Positions 41,701 through 49,696 are shown, counted from the first letter of the stretch. The stretch: DNA of 64,000 bases from Actinomycetospora endophytica (GCF_021026375.1 NZ_JAJNDB010000001.1:1674001-1738000); one strand, 5' to 3'. Program-made: numbers and translations. The notes: a model not told the origin generated them from the letters alone.

Positions 41701-42704
41701 CCGCGCTGGAGCGCAACCCCCCGATCGGGATCAGCACCCAGTTCGACGGCCAGCAGATCCCGGGCAAGACGGTCCGCAACGTCGAGGGGGCGGACTGCAG
41801 CAGCTGTTCGCTCAAGCGCGCCATGACGCTCTCGAACAATGTCGTCTTCACCGCGCTCGGCAACGAGGTGGGTCCGAAGGCCGTGGCCGACGCCGCCCAC
41901 CAGGCGGGGATCTCGGCGAAGCTGGACAACCCGAACAGCGGCATCGCGCTCGGCAACGTCGAGGTCACCCCGCTGGAGATGGCCGGGGCCTACGCGACGT
42001 TCGCGAACGACGGCGTCTACCACAAGCCGCACCTGGTCCAGAAGGTCACGACGTCGAGCGGCGAGGTCCTCTACGACCACGCGGCCGACCAGGGCGAGCC
42101 GCGGATCGACCCGAAGGTCGCGCGCAACGTCACCGAGGCGATGCGCGACGTGCCGACCTACGACGGCGCGCAGCTCTCCGGTGGACGGCAGGCGGCGGGC
42201 AAGACCGGCACCGTCCAGTCGCACATCGACAACCAGAACAACGACGCCTGGATGGTCGGCTACACGCCCTCGGTGGTCGCCTCCGTGTGGGTCGGGACCG
42301 ACGACAACACGCCGATCCAGTACGGCGACGGCAAGCCGATCTACGGGCACGGCATCCCGAGCGACATCTGGCAGTCGTTCATGAACGGCGCCACGCAGGG
42401 CACGCCCAAGCAGTCGTTCGGGGACTTCGTGCCGGTCGCCGGCACCGACCCGGGTGAGACGGCGAGCGGCGAGGGCCAGCAGGCCGGGACCTCCTCGGCG
42501 AGCCCGACCACGACGTCGAAGCCGTCGACCCGGGCGAGCGCCCCGACGCAGCCCTCGGCGAGTGCCGCGCCCACCGCGGCCCCGACGCAGCAGCCGCCGG
42601 CCCCGCAGGCGGAGGAACCGGCGGCGCCGCAGCAGCAACAGCAGCAGCCGGCCGAGCAGCAGCAGGCGCCCGCGCAGGACCCGACGGAGCCCGGGACCCC
42701 CTGA
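38721..42704 (+). CDS. Class A penicillin-binding protein with very long N-terminal region
   Basis: A 1327-residue bifunctional peptidoglycan synthase. The first ~640 residues are cytoplasmic, Pro/Ala/Gly/Asn-rich and disordered, with tandem NGAPAKP-type units. A membrane segment follows near 640-665, then glycosyltransferase 51 (catalytic Glu718 in 'SAEDRTFYTNSGFD', 'GGSTITQQYVKN'), then the transpeptidase with nucleophile Ser985 in 'GSTFKPF', SNN at 1038 and 'GKTGT' at 1161. A ~90-residue Pro/Gln/Ala tail ends the protein. All catalytic motifs are intact. GTG at 38721 follows GGGAGGTGGAG. Typical actinobacterial PBPs have a much shorter head, so the extension is notable and could recruit cell-division or wall partners. 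Confidence 0.93.
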   Translation: MAGAHSRSSRHERTSDPDQGPGPEPRDPDVGSDQDRDYGEIFRTRPPYDPAPPSPPVGLPSAFNSSSFRAPGGGRHAEPEPAGVGAGSSSSGQENSPWSATPAAPSSTSTRSSYTGSTSGASSFGGGGTRSTALAPPAAVPPPPPRTGSGPGSGSGSGGNGSPRTGSGRPDDAPVAPRAPHSLSGPQALAVPPGRPGGPAPADPASRPGAPASRPGAPGSAPASVPPPAPPGPRRPAGPVPPAGPAARPGSQPAPGRPAPNGPTPNGPAPSGPTPSGPVPQGPTTGGPGPKGPATTGAPATGGANARAAAPARPAGAPPAGPGTGSGPRPPAAPGTGSGPRPPAGPPTNAGPTNGAPAKPATALNGAPAKPAGTPNGAPAKPGSGPNGAPVNGAPVKPTGAPNGAPAKPGSAPNGAPVNGAPAKPTNGTTANGTTANGTTAANGTAANGTAAKPGTKPAAGPTPTVPPARTPDGTAIGPAVDPLGSPDDEDEKDAGGRDATTTARPTSTTRTSTNRTSTTRTAAVPQSAQTRAERRAAGRDGLSRAAGRGRAGSRPTPSATRRGADREADERPAPPRGRIATAIAALVVAVAAKVRHWPGGERLVGAGHWVDGRVQAYLDGKDPAALTTHAWLWRRRRRASYALLAAFIGVPILTFALGWLFIPVPNADSAVESQLNTVSFSDGSVIARVAPGEQGNRQKVTINQIPPAVQHAVLSAEDRTFYTNSGFDIGGILHAAFKQITGGAGGGSTITQQYVKNAMVGDEHSYFRKFRELIISAKITQEYSKDQVLEDYLNSIYLGRGAYGIQAASQAYFNKPVQQLTPAEGAVIAGLIQAPSQWDPAVNLEGSQRRWNYVMDGMVSSGWLSQAQRSAATFPATAPPRKTINGVPDDDRGHIYAAVKDELRTLGIDEDALVTEGLQIQTTIDPKAQQEATDSVQKEMKGKPGNLRSAAVSVDPRTGDVLSYYGGDNGSGLDYAQVQKQAGSTFKPFVMLAALERNPPIGISTQFDGQQIPGKTVRNVEGADCSSCSLKRAMTLSNNVVFTALGNEVGPKAVADAAHQAGISAKLDNPNSGIALGNVEVTPLEMAGAYATFANDGVYHKPHLVQKVTTSSGEVLYDHAADQGEPRIDPKVARNVTEAMRDVPTYDGAQLSGGRQAAGKTGTVQSHIDNQNNDAWMVGYTPSVVASVWVGTDDNTPIQYGDGKPIYGHGIPSDIWQSFMNGATQGTPKQSFGDFVPVAGTDPGETASGEGQQAGTSSASPTTTSKPSTRASAPTQPSASAAPTAAPTQQPPAPQAEEPAAPQQQQQQPAEQQQAPAQDPTEPGTP
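39781..40095 (+). repeat. In-frame tandem repeats NGAPAKP / NGTTA within the PBP gene
   Basis: About seven imperfect NGAPAKP or NGAPVNGAP units, then five NGTTA/NGTAA units, encoded by a repeating AACGGYGCYCCSGCGAAGCC pattern. An upstream stretch near 39500-39600 has NGP/SGP-type repeats. Tandem coding repeats like this can gain or lose units by slippage. Confidence 0.85.
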
Positions 42705-42713
42705 GCCGGGCGG

Positions 42714-43163
42714 TCAGCCCGCCGTCGTGAAGTCGGCGAAGTCGAAGCCCGGTGAGACGACGCAGCTGACCAGCACCGCGCCGTCGTCGGGACCTCCCGG
42801 GCCCGGGGCGGCTCGCTGCCAGTGCCCGCCCGGGACGAGCAGGGCCGGCCGCTCACCCGGGGCGGAGCCCGGCCCCAGGCGCAGCGCCGAGTCCGGTTCG
42901 ACCGGCGCGTCGCCGTCGCCGCCGAGCCAGAGCGCGAGCGGGGCGCCGCGGTGCCAGAACCAGAGCTCGTCGGAGCGCACCCGGTGCCACATCGACTCCT
43001 CGCCCGGACCGAGGACGTAGTGGATGGCGGTCGCGGTGGGCCGGGTGGCGCCGTAGCCCGGCGGCTCGACGGTCACCGCCGACTCCCACACCCGCCGGTA
43101 CCACCCGCCCTCCGGGTGGGCCTCGAGGTCGAGCTCGGCGGCGAGGGCGGGCCGCCCGCTCAC
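42714..43163 (-). CDS. Cupin DUF985-family protein
   Basis: A 149-residue cupin of the DUF985 family: 'LEAHPEGGWYRRVWES', 'ATAIHYVLGPGEESMWHRV' with the metal-ligand His, and 'DELWFWHRGAPLALWL'. The likely role is as a small sugar or nucleotide-binding enzyme, but the reaction is unknown. GTG at 43163 overlaps the stop of the PPOX gene as GTGA, so it is translated by coupling. It is convergent with the PBP gene, 9 bases apart, without a hairpin. Confidence 0.9.
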   Translation of the reverse strand: MSGRPALAAELDLEAHPEGGWYRRVWESAVTVEPPGYGATRPTATAIHYVLGPGEESMWHRVRSDELWFWHRGAPLALWLGGDGDAPVEPDSALRLGPGSAPGERPALLVPGGHWQRAAPGPGGPDDGAVLVSCVVSPGFDFADFTTAG

Positions 43164-43597
43164 GCCGTCATGTCCAGCGACGCGAGGACCTTCGTCGGGG
43201 CGAGGCGCACGACCAGCTCGCCGGGCACGGCGTTGCGCCGCCCGAACTCCGTCGCCTTCTCGGCGCCCATGTAGCGGCCGCCGATCTCGGTGGCGGTGCG
43301 CAGCAGCTCGTCGGGGTCCTCGGACAGCGTCACCGAGCCCTGGACCTGCACGAACGCGAACGGCGGCTCCTCGAGGTCGACGGCCAGCGACACCCGGGGG
43401 TCGCGGGCCAGCGCCCGACCCTTCGCGGTGTCGGCGCCCGTGTTGAACACCAGCGTGCTGTCCGCCCCGGACCCCTCGAGCTGGAACCAGATCGGGGCGA
43501 CGAGGGGCCGGCCGTCCTTCGCCGTCCAGGCGAGCTTGCCGGTGCGGGTGCCGTGGGTGAGGAAGGCGCGGATGTCGGGATCGGAGAGGCTCGCCAT
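43160..43597 (-). CDS. PPOX-fold (pyridoxamine oxidase-like, probably F420-dependent) protein
   Basis: A 145-residue split-barrel protein. Hallmarks are 'KLAWTAKDGRPLVAPIWFQL' near the start, 'STLVFNTGADTAKGRALARD' and 'RVSLAVDLEEPPFAFVQVQG'. In actinobacteria these small proteins usually use F420 or flavin to reduce unsaturated substrates; no catalytic residue settles which. ATG at 43597 is the start. It overlaps the cupin gene downstream (GTGA). Confidence 0.88.
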   Translation of the reverse strand: MASLSDPDIRAFLTHGTRTGKLAWTAKDGRPLVAPIWFQLEGSGADSTLVFNTGADTAKGRALARDPRVSLAVDLEEPPFAFVQVQGSVTLSEDPDELLRTATEIGGRYMGAEKATEFGRRNAVPGELVVRLAPTKVLASLDMTA

Positions 43598-43623
43598 GAT
43601 CCCCAGGGTAGGGGCGTCCGGCG

Positions 43624-44109
43624 TCAGGACGCCTGGCCGAGCGCCGCGGAGAGCCGCCCGACCGCGGTGCGCACCGAGGTGAGCGCACCGACGCACGCGT
43701 TCGCGTCGAGCGGGACGGCGGGGCCGGTGGACGGGCAGCCCCGGCCGACGAAGTCGTCGTGGGCGGCGGCGACGGCGGGTACGGCGCCGGTCACGGCCGC
43801 GTCGTTCGGCAGGGCGCTCGCCGCGGTGCGGGCGATCCCGGCCGCCTCCTCCACCCATCGCCCGCAGCGCGGCCACACGGCGCGGGCGTCCGGGGAGGCG
43901 TAGCAGGGGTCGGCGAGCGCCAGCCGCAGCTTGGAGCGGGCGGCGTCCGGCGAGCGCGCCTCCACGACCGGACCCTGGGTGGCGGCCCCGTCCGAGGACT
44001 GGCCCGAGGGGATGTCCGCGGGGCTCCCGCCCGAACACCCCGCGAGCAGGGTGAGCAGGACGACGACGAGGCCGATCACCACCCGGGGCGCACCGTCGCT
44101 GGTCCTCAC
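43624..44109 (-). CDS. Secreted lipoprotein, unknown function
   Basis: A 161-residue protein with a signal peptide ending in the lipobox 'LLAGC' (Cys at residue ~25), so it is lipid-anchored on the outer face. The mature part has four more Cys ('DPCYASP', 'WPRCGRW', 'GRGCPST', 'NACVGAL') that could form two disulfides and otherwise helical Ala-rich sequence. No family recognised. GTG at 44109 is the start. Confidence 0.8.
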   Translation of the reverse strand: MRTSDGAPRVVIGLVVVLLTLLAGCSGGSPADIPSGQSSDGAATQGPVVEARSPDAARSKLRLALADPCYASPDARAVWPRCGRWVEEAAGIARTAASALPNDAAVTGAVPAVAAAHDDFVGRGCPSTGPAVPLDANACVGALTSVRTAVGRLSAALGQAS

Positions 44110-44235
44110 CCGGGCACGGTGTCACGGCGCGCCGCCGAGCGCCCTCCGCGGGTCGGGTTCGCCGGGTTCGTGCGGGGTCGGGTCGCCGAGTGGGCGCTCA
44201 CGGGTGCCGGGAGGCGGCGCGGGCTGTGCGGCCGC

Positions 44236-44304
44236 CCATGATCGCCAGGATGACGAGGATCTGGACGCCAGGGCCTCAAGAGCTCGTCATCCCGGTGATC
44301 ATGG
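44236..44304. repeat. Long inverted repeat between mobA and the lipoprotein gene
   Basis: Arms CCATGATCGCCAGGATGACG... (44236-44257) and the complementary stretch at 44283-44304 match at 20 of 22 bases, and the 25-base middle contains further partial symmetry (GACGCC...GGCCTC). It is a different family from the 9783-type elements. Lies in a 226-base gap that holds no gene. Confidence 0.75.
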
Positions 44305-44335
44305 AGCGCGGGCCGTGCCGATCGACCGCCGCCGG

Positions 44336-44980
44336 TCAGGACTCCGGGCGACCGCGGACGAGGGCCGCGTACTCCTCGGGGGTGTCCACGTCCCGGACGG
44401 CGTCCAGGGCGGGGTCGACGGCGCGCAGGGCCGGGTCGGCGAGGAGGTCCACGGCGGACAGCTCGCGGACCGTGCTCGCGGCGAACAGGTCCCCGGGGCG
44501 GCGGGCGCCCGCGTCGAGCAGCGCCGTGGCGCGCTCGCCCAGCGCGGTGCGGTAGGCGGCCGCGAGGGGCTGGCGGTGGCCGTGGAGCACCGGCAGCGCC
44601 ACCTCGGCGTCGCCGAGCGCGGCGAGTACCGCGCCGACGTAGGCGGGGTGCAGCAGCGGCAGGTCCACCGAGCACACGAACGCGACGGCGCTGTCCTGCG
44701 CGGCCGCTGCCCGGAGCCCGGTGGCGATCCCCTGCAGCGGCCCGAGCCCGGGGGCGTCGTCGGTGACGGGGATCACGCGCGGGTGATCGACCGCCCGGGG
44801 GGATCCGGCGGCGCCGACGACGACGAGCGGTCCGCACACCGCCGTGCCCAGCACCCCCAGGACGTGCTCGAGCAACGAGCCGTCGCCCCAGCGCAGGAGC
44901 GCCTTGTCGGTGCCCATGCGCCGCGACCGGCCGCCGGCCAGGACCACCGCGGCCGCGGCGGGGAGCGTCGTCTGGGACAC
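44336..44980 (-). CDS. mobA: Molybdenum cofactor guanylyltransferase
   Basis: A 214-residue enzyme of the MobA family that attaches GMP to molybdopterin. The N-terminal 'VVLAGGRSRRMGTDKALL' is the diagnostic nucleotide-binding motif, with 'FVCSVDLPLLHPAYV' (the D-x-P loop) after it. Length is normal. GTG at 44980 is the start. No other molybdopterin gene is nearby. The upstream region starts the gene cluster at 45067 on the other strand. Confidence 0.92.
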   Translation of the reverse strand: MSQTTLPAAAAVVLAGGRSRRMGTDKALLRWGDGSLLEHVLGVLGTAVCGPLVVVGAAGSPRAVDHPRVIPVTDDAPGLGPLQGIATGLRAAAAQDSAVAFVCSVDLPLLHPAYVGAVLAALGDAEVALPVLHGHRQPLAAAYRTALGERATALLDAGARRPGDLFAASTVRELSAVDLLADPALRAVDPALDAVRDVDTPEEYAALVRGRPES

Positions 44981-45066
44981 AGGCCGATTGTGGCGCGCCC
45001 CTGACGTCTATCCCGACGGGGACGGACTCCCGGCCGGGAGTCCGGCGTACATCCGGAGGAGGAACC

Positions 45067-45312
45067 GTGAGCAGCACGCCGAGCGGCGCCCCCGAGGCGC
45101 CGGGGCGCGCGGCGGAGCCCGAGGACGCCCGCCGCGGATACATCGCGCCGATGCCGACCGACGCCGACGAGGCCCGCGCCGACCGCGAGATGGCCGCCGC
45201 GGAGCGGGCGGTGGCGCAGGGTGGCGCCGGCGCGGAGCAGACCCGCCGGATCGGCCGGATCGCCCAGGCGCGTACCCACGAGGAACGACGCCGGCTCTGG
45301 CTCGAGGGCTGA
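45067..45312 (+). CDS. Small hypothetical helical protein
   Basis: An 81-residue protein rich in Ala, Arg and Glu, with a predicted helix 'DEARADREMAAAERAVAQG' and 'RTHEERRRLWLEG' at the end. No family recognised. GTG at 45067 follows GGAGGAGGAACC, an excellent ribosome site. A 22-base palindrome (CGGACTCCCGG and complement, 45023-45044) lies in its leader. Fhs follows after 81 bases. Confidence 0.65.
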   Translation: MSSTPSGAPEAPGRAAEPEDARRGYIAPMPTDADEARADREMAAAERAVAQGGAGAEQTRRIGRIAQARTHEERRRLWLEG

Positions 45313-45393
45313 ATCCTTACGGGGGCCCGCCGCGTGTGAGTGGCTACCCCTTCGCGTCGACGGGAGCCGTGGCGTCTGCTTGTGTGACTCGCC

Positions 45394-47091
45394 ATGAGCA
45401 TCCCGTCGGACCTCGAGATCGCCCAGAAAGCGACGCTGAAGCCGCTGGACGACGTCGCCGCGGCCATGGACCTGCCTCCCCACCTGTTGGAGATGCACGG
45501 CCGCGACGTCGCCAAGATCGAGCTCGACGCCATCGACGCCATGGCCGATCGCCCGCGAGCCAAGTACGTCGTCGTGACCGCGATCACACCGACGCCGCTC
45601 GGCGAGGGCAAGACGACGACGACCGTCGGGCTCGGGCAGGCGTTCTCGCACATCGGCAAGCGCGGGGTCGTCGCGATCCGGCAGCCGTCGATGGGGCCGA
45701 CGTTCGGGATCAAGGGCGGGGCCGCGGGTGGCGGCTACTCGCAGGTCGTCCCGATGGAGAAGTTCAACCTCCATCTCACCGGTGACTTCCACGCCGTGAC
45801 GAGCGCCCACAACATGCTCTCGGCGGTGCTGGACAACCACCTCTACCAGGGCAACGCGTCGGGCCTCGATCCCTATCGCGTGACCTGGCGGCGGGTGCTC
45901 GACGTCAACGACCGCGCGCTGCGCAACGTCGTCACCGGGCTCGGCGGCCGGATGGACGGGGTCCCCCGCGAGTCCGGCTTCGACATCACCTCGGCGTCCG
46001 AGGTGATGGCGATCCTCGCCCTGTCGAACTCGCTCGAGGAGATGCGCGCGCGGCTCGGTCGCATCGTCGTCGGGTACACCCGCGACGGCGACGCGGTGAC
46101 CGCCGAGGACATCCACGGCTCGGGCGCGATGGCGGCGCTCATGCGCGACGCGCTGAAGCCGAACCTCATGCAGACGCTGGAGAACACGCCGGTCCTGGTG
46201 CACGCCGGGCCGTTCGGCAACATCGCGCACGGCAACTCCTCGATCGTCGCCGACCGCATCGGCATCCACGGCGGGGACTACCTCGTCACCGAGGCCGGGT
46301 TCGGCGCCGACATGGGCGCGGAGCGGTTCTTCAACATCAAGTGCCGGGCGTCCGGGATGACGCCCGACGCGGCCGTCGTCGTCGCGACCGTGCGGGCGCT
46401 CAAGGCCCACTCCGGCAACCACAAGATCGTCGCGGGGAAGGACCTGCCCGAGGCGCTGCTCGCGGAGAACCCCGACGAGGTGCGCCAGGGCGGGGCGAAC
46501 CTGCGCAAGCAGATCGAGAACATGCGCATCCACGGCGTCTCGCCGGTGGTCTGCATCAACGCGTTCCCGACCGACCATCCCTCCGAGCACCAGGCGATCC
46601 GCGAGATCGCCGAGGAGATGGGCGCGCGGGTCGCCGTGTCGACGCACTTCTCCGACGGCGGGCGCGGCGGCGCCGAGCTCGCGGAGGCGGTGGCCGAGGC
46701 GGCGAACGAGCCGTCGAACTTCCAGCTGCTCTACTCCGACGACACCCCGCTGCGCGAGAAGATCGAGGCCGTCGCGACGAAGGTCTACGGGGCGGACGGC
46801 GTCGACTACGCGCCCGCGGCGAACTCCTCGATCGACCTCTACGAGCGCAACGGCTTCTCGAACCTGCCGGTGTGCATCGCGAAGACCCACCTGTCGATCT
46901 CGTCCGACCCGAAGCTGCTCGGCGCGCCGACCGGCTGGCGGATGCCGGTGCGGGAGGTGCGCGCGTCGGTCGGGGCCGGGTTCGTCTACCCGATCTGCGG
47001 CGACATGCGGACGATGCCGGGCCTGGGCAAGAACCCGGCCGCGCACCAGATCGACGTGAAGCCCGACGGGACCATCGTGGGGCTGTTCTAG
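45394..47091 (+). CDS. fhs: Formate-tetrahydrofolate ligase
   Basis: A 565-residue enzyme that makes 10-formyl-tetrahydrofolate from formate, THF and ATP. The P-loop is 'TPTPLGEGKTTTTVGLGQA', and the family signature 'QPSMGPTFGIKGGAAGGGYS' and 'VATVRALKAHSGNHKI' are in place. Full length. ATG at 45394 is the start. Together with fchA downstream it links formate to the methenyl/methylene-THF pool. Its TAG stop is the first three bases of palindromic element copy 4. Confidence 0.97.
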   Translation: MSIPSDLEIAQKATLKPLDDVAAAMDLPPHLLEMHGRDVAKIELDAIDAMADRPRAKYVVVTAITPTPLGEGKTTTTVGLGQAFSHIGKRGVVAIRQPSMGPTFGIKGGAAGGGYSQVVPMEKFNLHLTGDFHAVTSAHNMLSAVLDNHLYQGNASGLDPYRVTWRRVLDVNDRALRNVVTGLGGRMDGVPRESGFDITSASEVMAILALSNSLEEMRARLGRIVVGYTRDGDAVTAEDIHGSGAMAALMRDALKPNLMQTLENTPVLVHAGPFGNIAHGNSSIVADRIGIHGGDYLVTEAGFGADMGAERFFNIKCRASGMTPDAAVVVATVRALKAHSGNHKIVAGKDLPEALLAENPDEVRQGGANLRKQIENMRIHGVSPVVCINAFPTDHPSEHQAIREIAEEMGARVAVSTHFSDGGRGGAELAEAVAEAANEPSNFQLLYSDDTPLREKIEAVATKVYGADGVDYAPAANSSIDLYERNGFSNLPVCIAKTHLSISSDPKLLGAPTGWRMPVREVRASVGAGFVYPICGDMRTMPGLGKNPAAHQIDVKPDGTIVGLF

Positions 47092-47161
47092 GTGCGCTGC
47101 GCGCTCGTGAGCACAAATGGTCGCTATAGCGACCATTTGTGCTCACATGCCGGAGGCACCT
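47089..47161. repeat. Palindromic element, copy 4
   Basis: 73 bases between fhs and fchA. Core 47107-47146 is a perfect 40-base palindrome (GTGAGCACAAATGGTCGCTA and its complement), with the ATTGA core of the other copies replaced by a different, still fully paired sequence. The right outer arm has shrunk to CCGGAGGCACCT, and its GGAGG now lies 6 bases before the fchA GTG, so the element also supplies that ribosome site. Confidence 0.9.
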
Positions 47162-47162
47162 C

Positions 47163-47738
47163 GTGAAGGCGCTCGGCGACGTGCCGCTGGGCACGTTCGC
47201 CGAGGCCCTGGCGGCCCGCGGTCCCGGGCCGGCGGCGGGGTCGACGGCGGCCGCCACGACGGCGCTCGCCGCGGGGCTGGCCGGGAAGGTCGCGCGGGGT
47301 GCCGCGCGCACCGACCCGGCGGCGCTCGACCTCGCCCACGAGCTCGACGGCCTCCGCGCGCAGGCCTTGACCCTCGCCGACGACGACGTGGCCGCCTTCT
47401 CCGGCTTCCTCGCCGCCCGGAACTCCCCGGGCGGCGCGGCCGGGGCCACCGAGGCGATCGTGCAGGTGCCGATGGACGTGCTCGGCGCCGCGTGCCGGGT
47501 CACCGAGATCGCCGCGGCGCTCGCCGAGCACGGTCCGGACGCCCTCACCGGCGACGCCGTCACCGCCGCCCTGCTCGCCGCGGCGGCGGCGGAGTCGGCG
47601 TCCGCGCTGGTGGGGGCCAACATCGCGGACACCGGCGAGGTCGCGGGCGGTCTCGACGGCTGGGGCGACCCCCGGGTCGAGGCGGCCGAGGAGCGCGCGG
47701 GGGAGGCCCGGCGGCTGGCCGAGCGGGCGGCGTTCTGA
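47163..47738 (+). CDS. fchA: Formimidoyl-THF cyclodeaminase / methenyl-THF cyclohydrolase family
   Basis: A 191-residue FTCD_C-type protein, all-helical: 'GTFAEALAARGPGPAAGSTAAA' type start with the folate-binding Gly-rich loop, and 'ALTLADDDVAAFSGFLAARN' in the middle. It converts methenyl- or formimino-THF in the one-carbon pathway next to fhs. GTG at 47163 is chosen because GGAGG in the palindromic element lies correctly before it. It ends one base before the asparaginase start. Confidence 0.92.
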   Translation: MKALGDVPLGTFAEALAARGPGPAAGSTAAATTALAAGLAGKVARGAARTDPAALDLAHELDGLRAQALTLADDDVAAFSGFLAARNSPGGAAGATEAIVQVPMDVLGAACRVTEIAAALAEHGPDALTGDAVTAALLAAAAAESASALVGANIADTGEVAGGLDGWGDPRVEAAEERAGEARRLAERAAF

Positions 47739-47739
47739 C

Positions 47740-48690
47740 GTGGAGCCCGTCCGCGTCGAGATGACCCGCGGCGACGTCGTCGAGTCCGTGCACGCGGTGT
47801 CGCTGGTGGTCCTCGATCCCGACGGGACGCCGGTCACGACGGCGGGCGAGGTCGACCGGCCGGTCTACGGCCGCTCTTCGCTCAAGCCGGCCCAGGCCGT
47901 GGCCGTGCTCGAGACCGCGGGCGCCGACCTGACCGACGCCGAGACCGCCCTCGCCGCGGGATCGCACTCGGGCGAGCGCCGCCACCTCGAGGCGGTCACG
48001 GCGCTGCTGGCCCGCCACGACCTCACCCCCGACGCGCTGCGCTGCGTCCCCGATCTCCCGCTCGGCGCCGACGCGGCCCGGGCCTGGCTCGCCACCGGGC
48101 ACGGCCCCGAGCCGCTGGCCATGAACTGCTCGGGCAAGCACGCCGCCATGCTCGTGGCGACCGGCGGCGACCCGGGATACCTCGACCCCGGCCATCCGCT
48201 GCAGCAGCGCTGCCGCGCCGCGGTCACCGCCCTCGCCGGCCCGGTCCTCACCGCGAGCACCGACGGCTGCGGGGCGCCGGCCTTCGCCACCACGCTCACC
48301 GACCTCGCCCGGCTCCCGTGGCGCCTCGCCCGGGCCGGGGAGGGGACGACGGCGGGTCGGGTCGCGGCCGCGATGCGGGCCCATCCGTGGCTGGTGGCGG
48401 GCACCGGGCGCCTGGACACGGTGCTGATGACGGAGGTCCCGGGCGTCCTGGCCAAGAGCGGGGCCGAGGGTGTGCTCGTGGTGGCGCTGCCCGACGGCAG
48501 GGCCCTCGCGGCGAAGGTCGACGACGGCCAGGCCCGCGCGCTCGGCCCGGTCCTGGCAGATCTCCTCGGCCCCGCGGGGGCACCCGCGCTCACCGCGGTG
48601 ACCACGCCCGCCGTCGTCGGGGGTGGGCGTCCGGTCGGGGGATGGCGGACCCGGTGGCCGGGGGGTTCACCCGCCGACTCGGCCGAGTGA
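47740..48690 (+). CDS. Asparaginase II-family protein
   Basis: A 316-residue member of the asparaginase-II family (not the classic EcA type). Key segments 'YGRSSLKPAQAVAVLETAG', 'AMNCSGKHAAMLVATGG' and 'TASTDGCGAPAFATTLTDLA' include the conserved Thr/Ser/Lys pocket. These hydrolyse asparagine to aspartate. GTG at 47740 is 1 base past the fchA stop, so the two are in one operon. Length is normal with a slightly extended, low-complexity end. Confidence 0.9.
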   Translation: MEPVRVEMTRGDVVESVHAVSLVVLDPDGTPVTTAGEVDRPVYGRSSLKPAQAVAVLETAGADLTDAETALAAGSHSGERRHLEAVTALLARHDLTPDALRCVPDLPLGADAARAWLATGHGPEPLAMNCSGKHAAMLVATGGDPGYLDPGHPLQQRCRAAVTALAGPVLTASTDGCGAPAFATTLTDLARLPWRLARAGEGTTAGRVAAAMRAHPWLVAGTGRLDTVLMTEVPGVLAKSGAEGVLVVALPDGRALAAKVDDGQARALGPVLADLLGPAGAPALTAVTTPAVVGGGRPVGGWRTRWPGGSPADSAE

Positions 48691-48806
48691 TGTCACGAAA
48701 CGTGTCGGAGGGGTGACGTCGGATGGGCGATCACGGTGTGGGAGTCTGACGCTCCTGCGCCATCCCCGGGTCGAGTTCCGGCTCCCCCGTTCCGTGAGGA
48801 GTCCGC

Positions 48807-49382
48807 ATGCCCCTCTGTGTGGTTGCGGCCGCCGACCCCGACGTCCGTGAGCGGGTGGCGCGCACGATCGACGCCGGCTTCGACCGGATCACGGGCGTCG
48901 ATCTCGGCGACCTGCTCGTGACCGTCGCCCGCGAGCAGCCCGACCTGGTCGTCGTGGCCGCGGACGTCTCGACCGGGGGCCCCGGCTCGTCCTGGAGCGT
49001 GGCGGTGACGGCGATCCGCGCGGCGGTGCCGGATCTCGCCGTCCTCGTGGCCGGTCCGCCCGACGCCGGGCGCGACGCCGAGCACCGGCTGGCCGCCACC
49101 GCCCTCGACCTCGGCGCGCGGGGATTCCTGCGCTCGGGCGAGGAGATCGGCCCCCGGCCGTTCGCCGCCGGACGGCGCCCCTCCTCGGCGGAGCTCTCCC
49201 GGCGCGAGCTCGACGTCCTGCTGGGCATGACCGAGGGCCTGTCCAACTCCGAGATCGCCGCGGCGCTGGAGCTGGCCGAGGACACCGTCAAGACCCACGC
49301 CCGCCGGCTGTTCCGCAAGCTCGGGGCAGGGGATCGGGCCGACGCCGTCGCGCGCGGATTCCGGCAGGGCATCCTGCGCTGA
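48807..49382 (+). CDS. LuxR-family regulator with degenerate receiver-like domain
   Basis: A 191-residue protein. Residues ~1-115 form a receiver-like alpha/beta domain with no obvious acidic pocket beyond 'VVVAADVST', so phosphorylation is uncertain. The LuxR-type helix-turn-helix lies at ~130-190: 'SRRELDVLLGMTEGLSNSEI' followed by 'AAALELAEDTVKTHARRLFR'. It resembles atypical orphan response regulators of actinobacteria. ATG at 48807 after GTGAGGAGTCCGC is the start. It precedes the cobalamin riboswitch by 75 bases on the same strand but is not covered by it. Confidence 0.88.
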   Translation: MPLCVVAAADPDVRERVARTIDAGFDRITGVDLGDLLVTVAREQPDLVVVAADVSTGGPGSSWSVAVTAIRAAVPDLAVLVAGPPDAGRDAEHRLAATALDLGARGFLRSGEEIGPRPFAAGRRPSSAELSRRELDVLLGMTEGLSNSEIAAALELAEDTVKTHARRLFRKLGAGDRADAVARGFRQGILR

Positions 49383-49457
49383 CGACCGGGGGCCGGTCGT
49401 CCGACGTCGCACGACCGCGCCGTCGTCGTGGCCTGCGCGACGTTGACCCGGACACGC

Positions 49458-49632
49458 GCCGTGTGGTGACCTCTTCCGTTGACGGACGGGAGGAAGCCGG
49501 TGCGAATCCGGCGCGGTCCCGCCACTGTCACCGGGGAGCGGACCCCACGCATGGCCACGGCCGGGAGACCGGCGGGAAGGCCGGGGCGAGCAGCGATCCG
49601 GGAGCCAGGAGACTCCTGCCGTCGCGACGTGC
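49458..49632 (+). promoter_or_regulatory. Cobalamin (B12) riboswitch
   Basis: The leader carries the class hallmarks in order: GAGGAAGCCGGTGCGAATCC (49490 onward), the conserved CCGCCACTGT around 49519-49528 and the B12 box-like GAGCCAGGAGACTCCTGCC (49602-49620). It lies ahead of the operon beginning at 49697, whose products work in cobalamin and tetrapyrrole synthesis. Binding of adenosylcobalamin would block translation start, as in other actinobacterial cases. Boundaries are approximate. Confidence 0.93.
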
Positions 49633-49696
49633 CACCTGCCGCCGTCCCGTCGAGGGGCTGCGGCCGATCGGGCGAGGAACCCGAGGAAGGCCTGCG

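Noticed and set aside
43931-45004. Plus-strand frame opposite mobA
   Set aside because: Shadow of mobA and the lipoprotein gene; Arg/Gly-rich noise.
45023-45044. 22-base palindrome in the leader of the 45067 gene as a repeat family member
   Set aside because: No resemblance to the other palindromes; it may be a local regulatory hairpin, so it is only mentioned with the gene.
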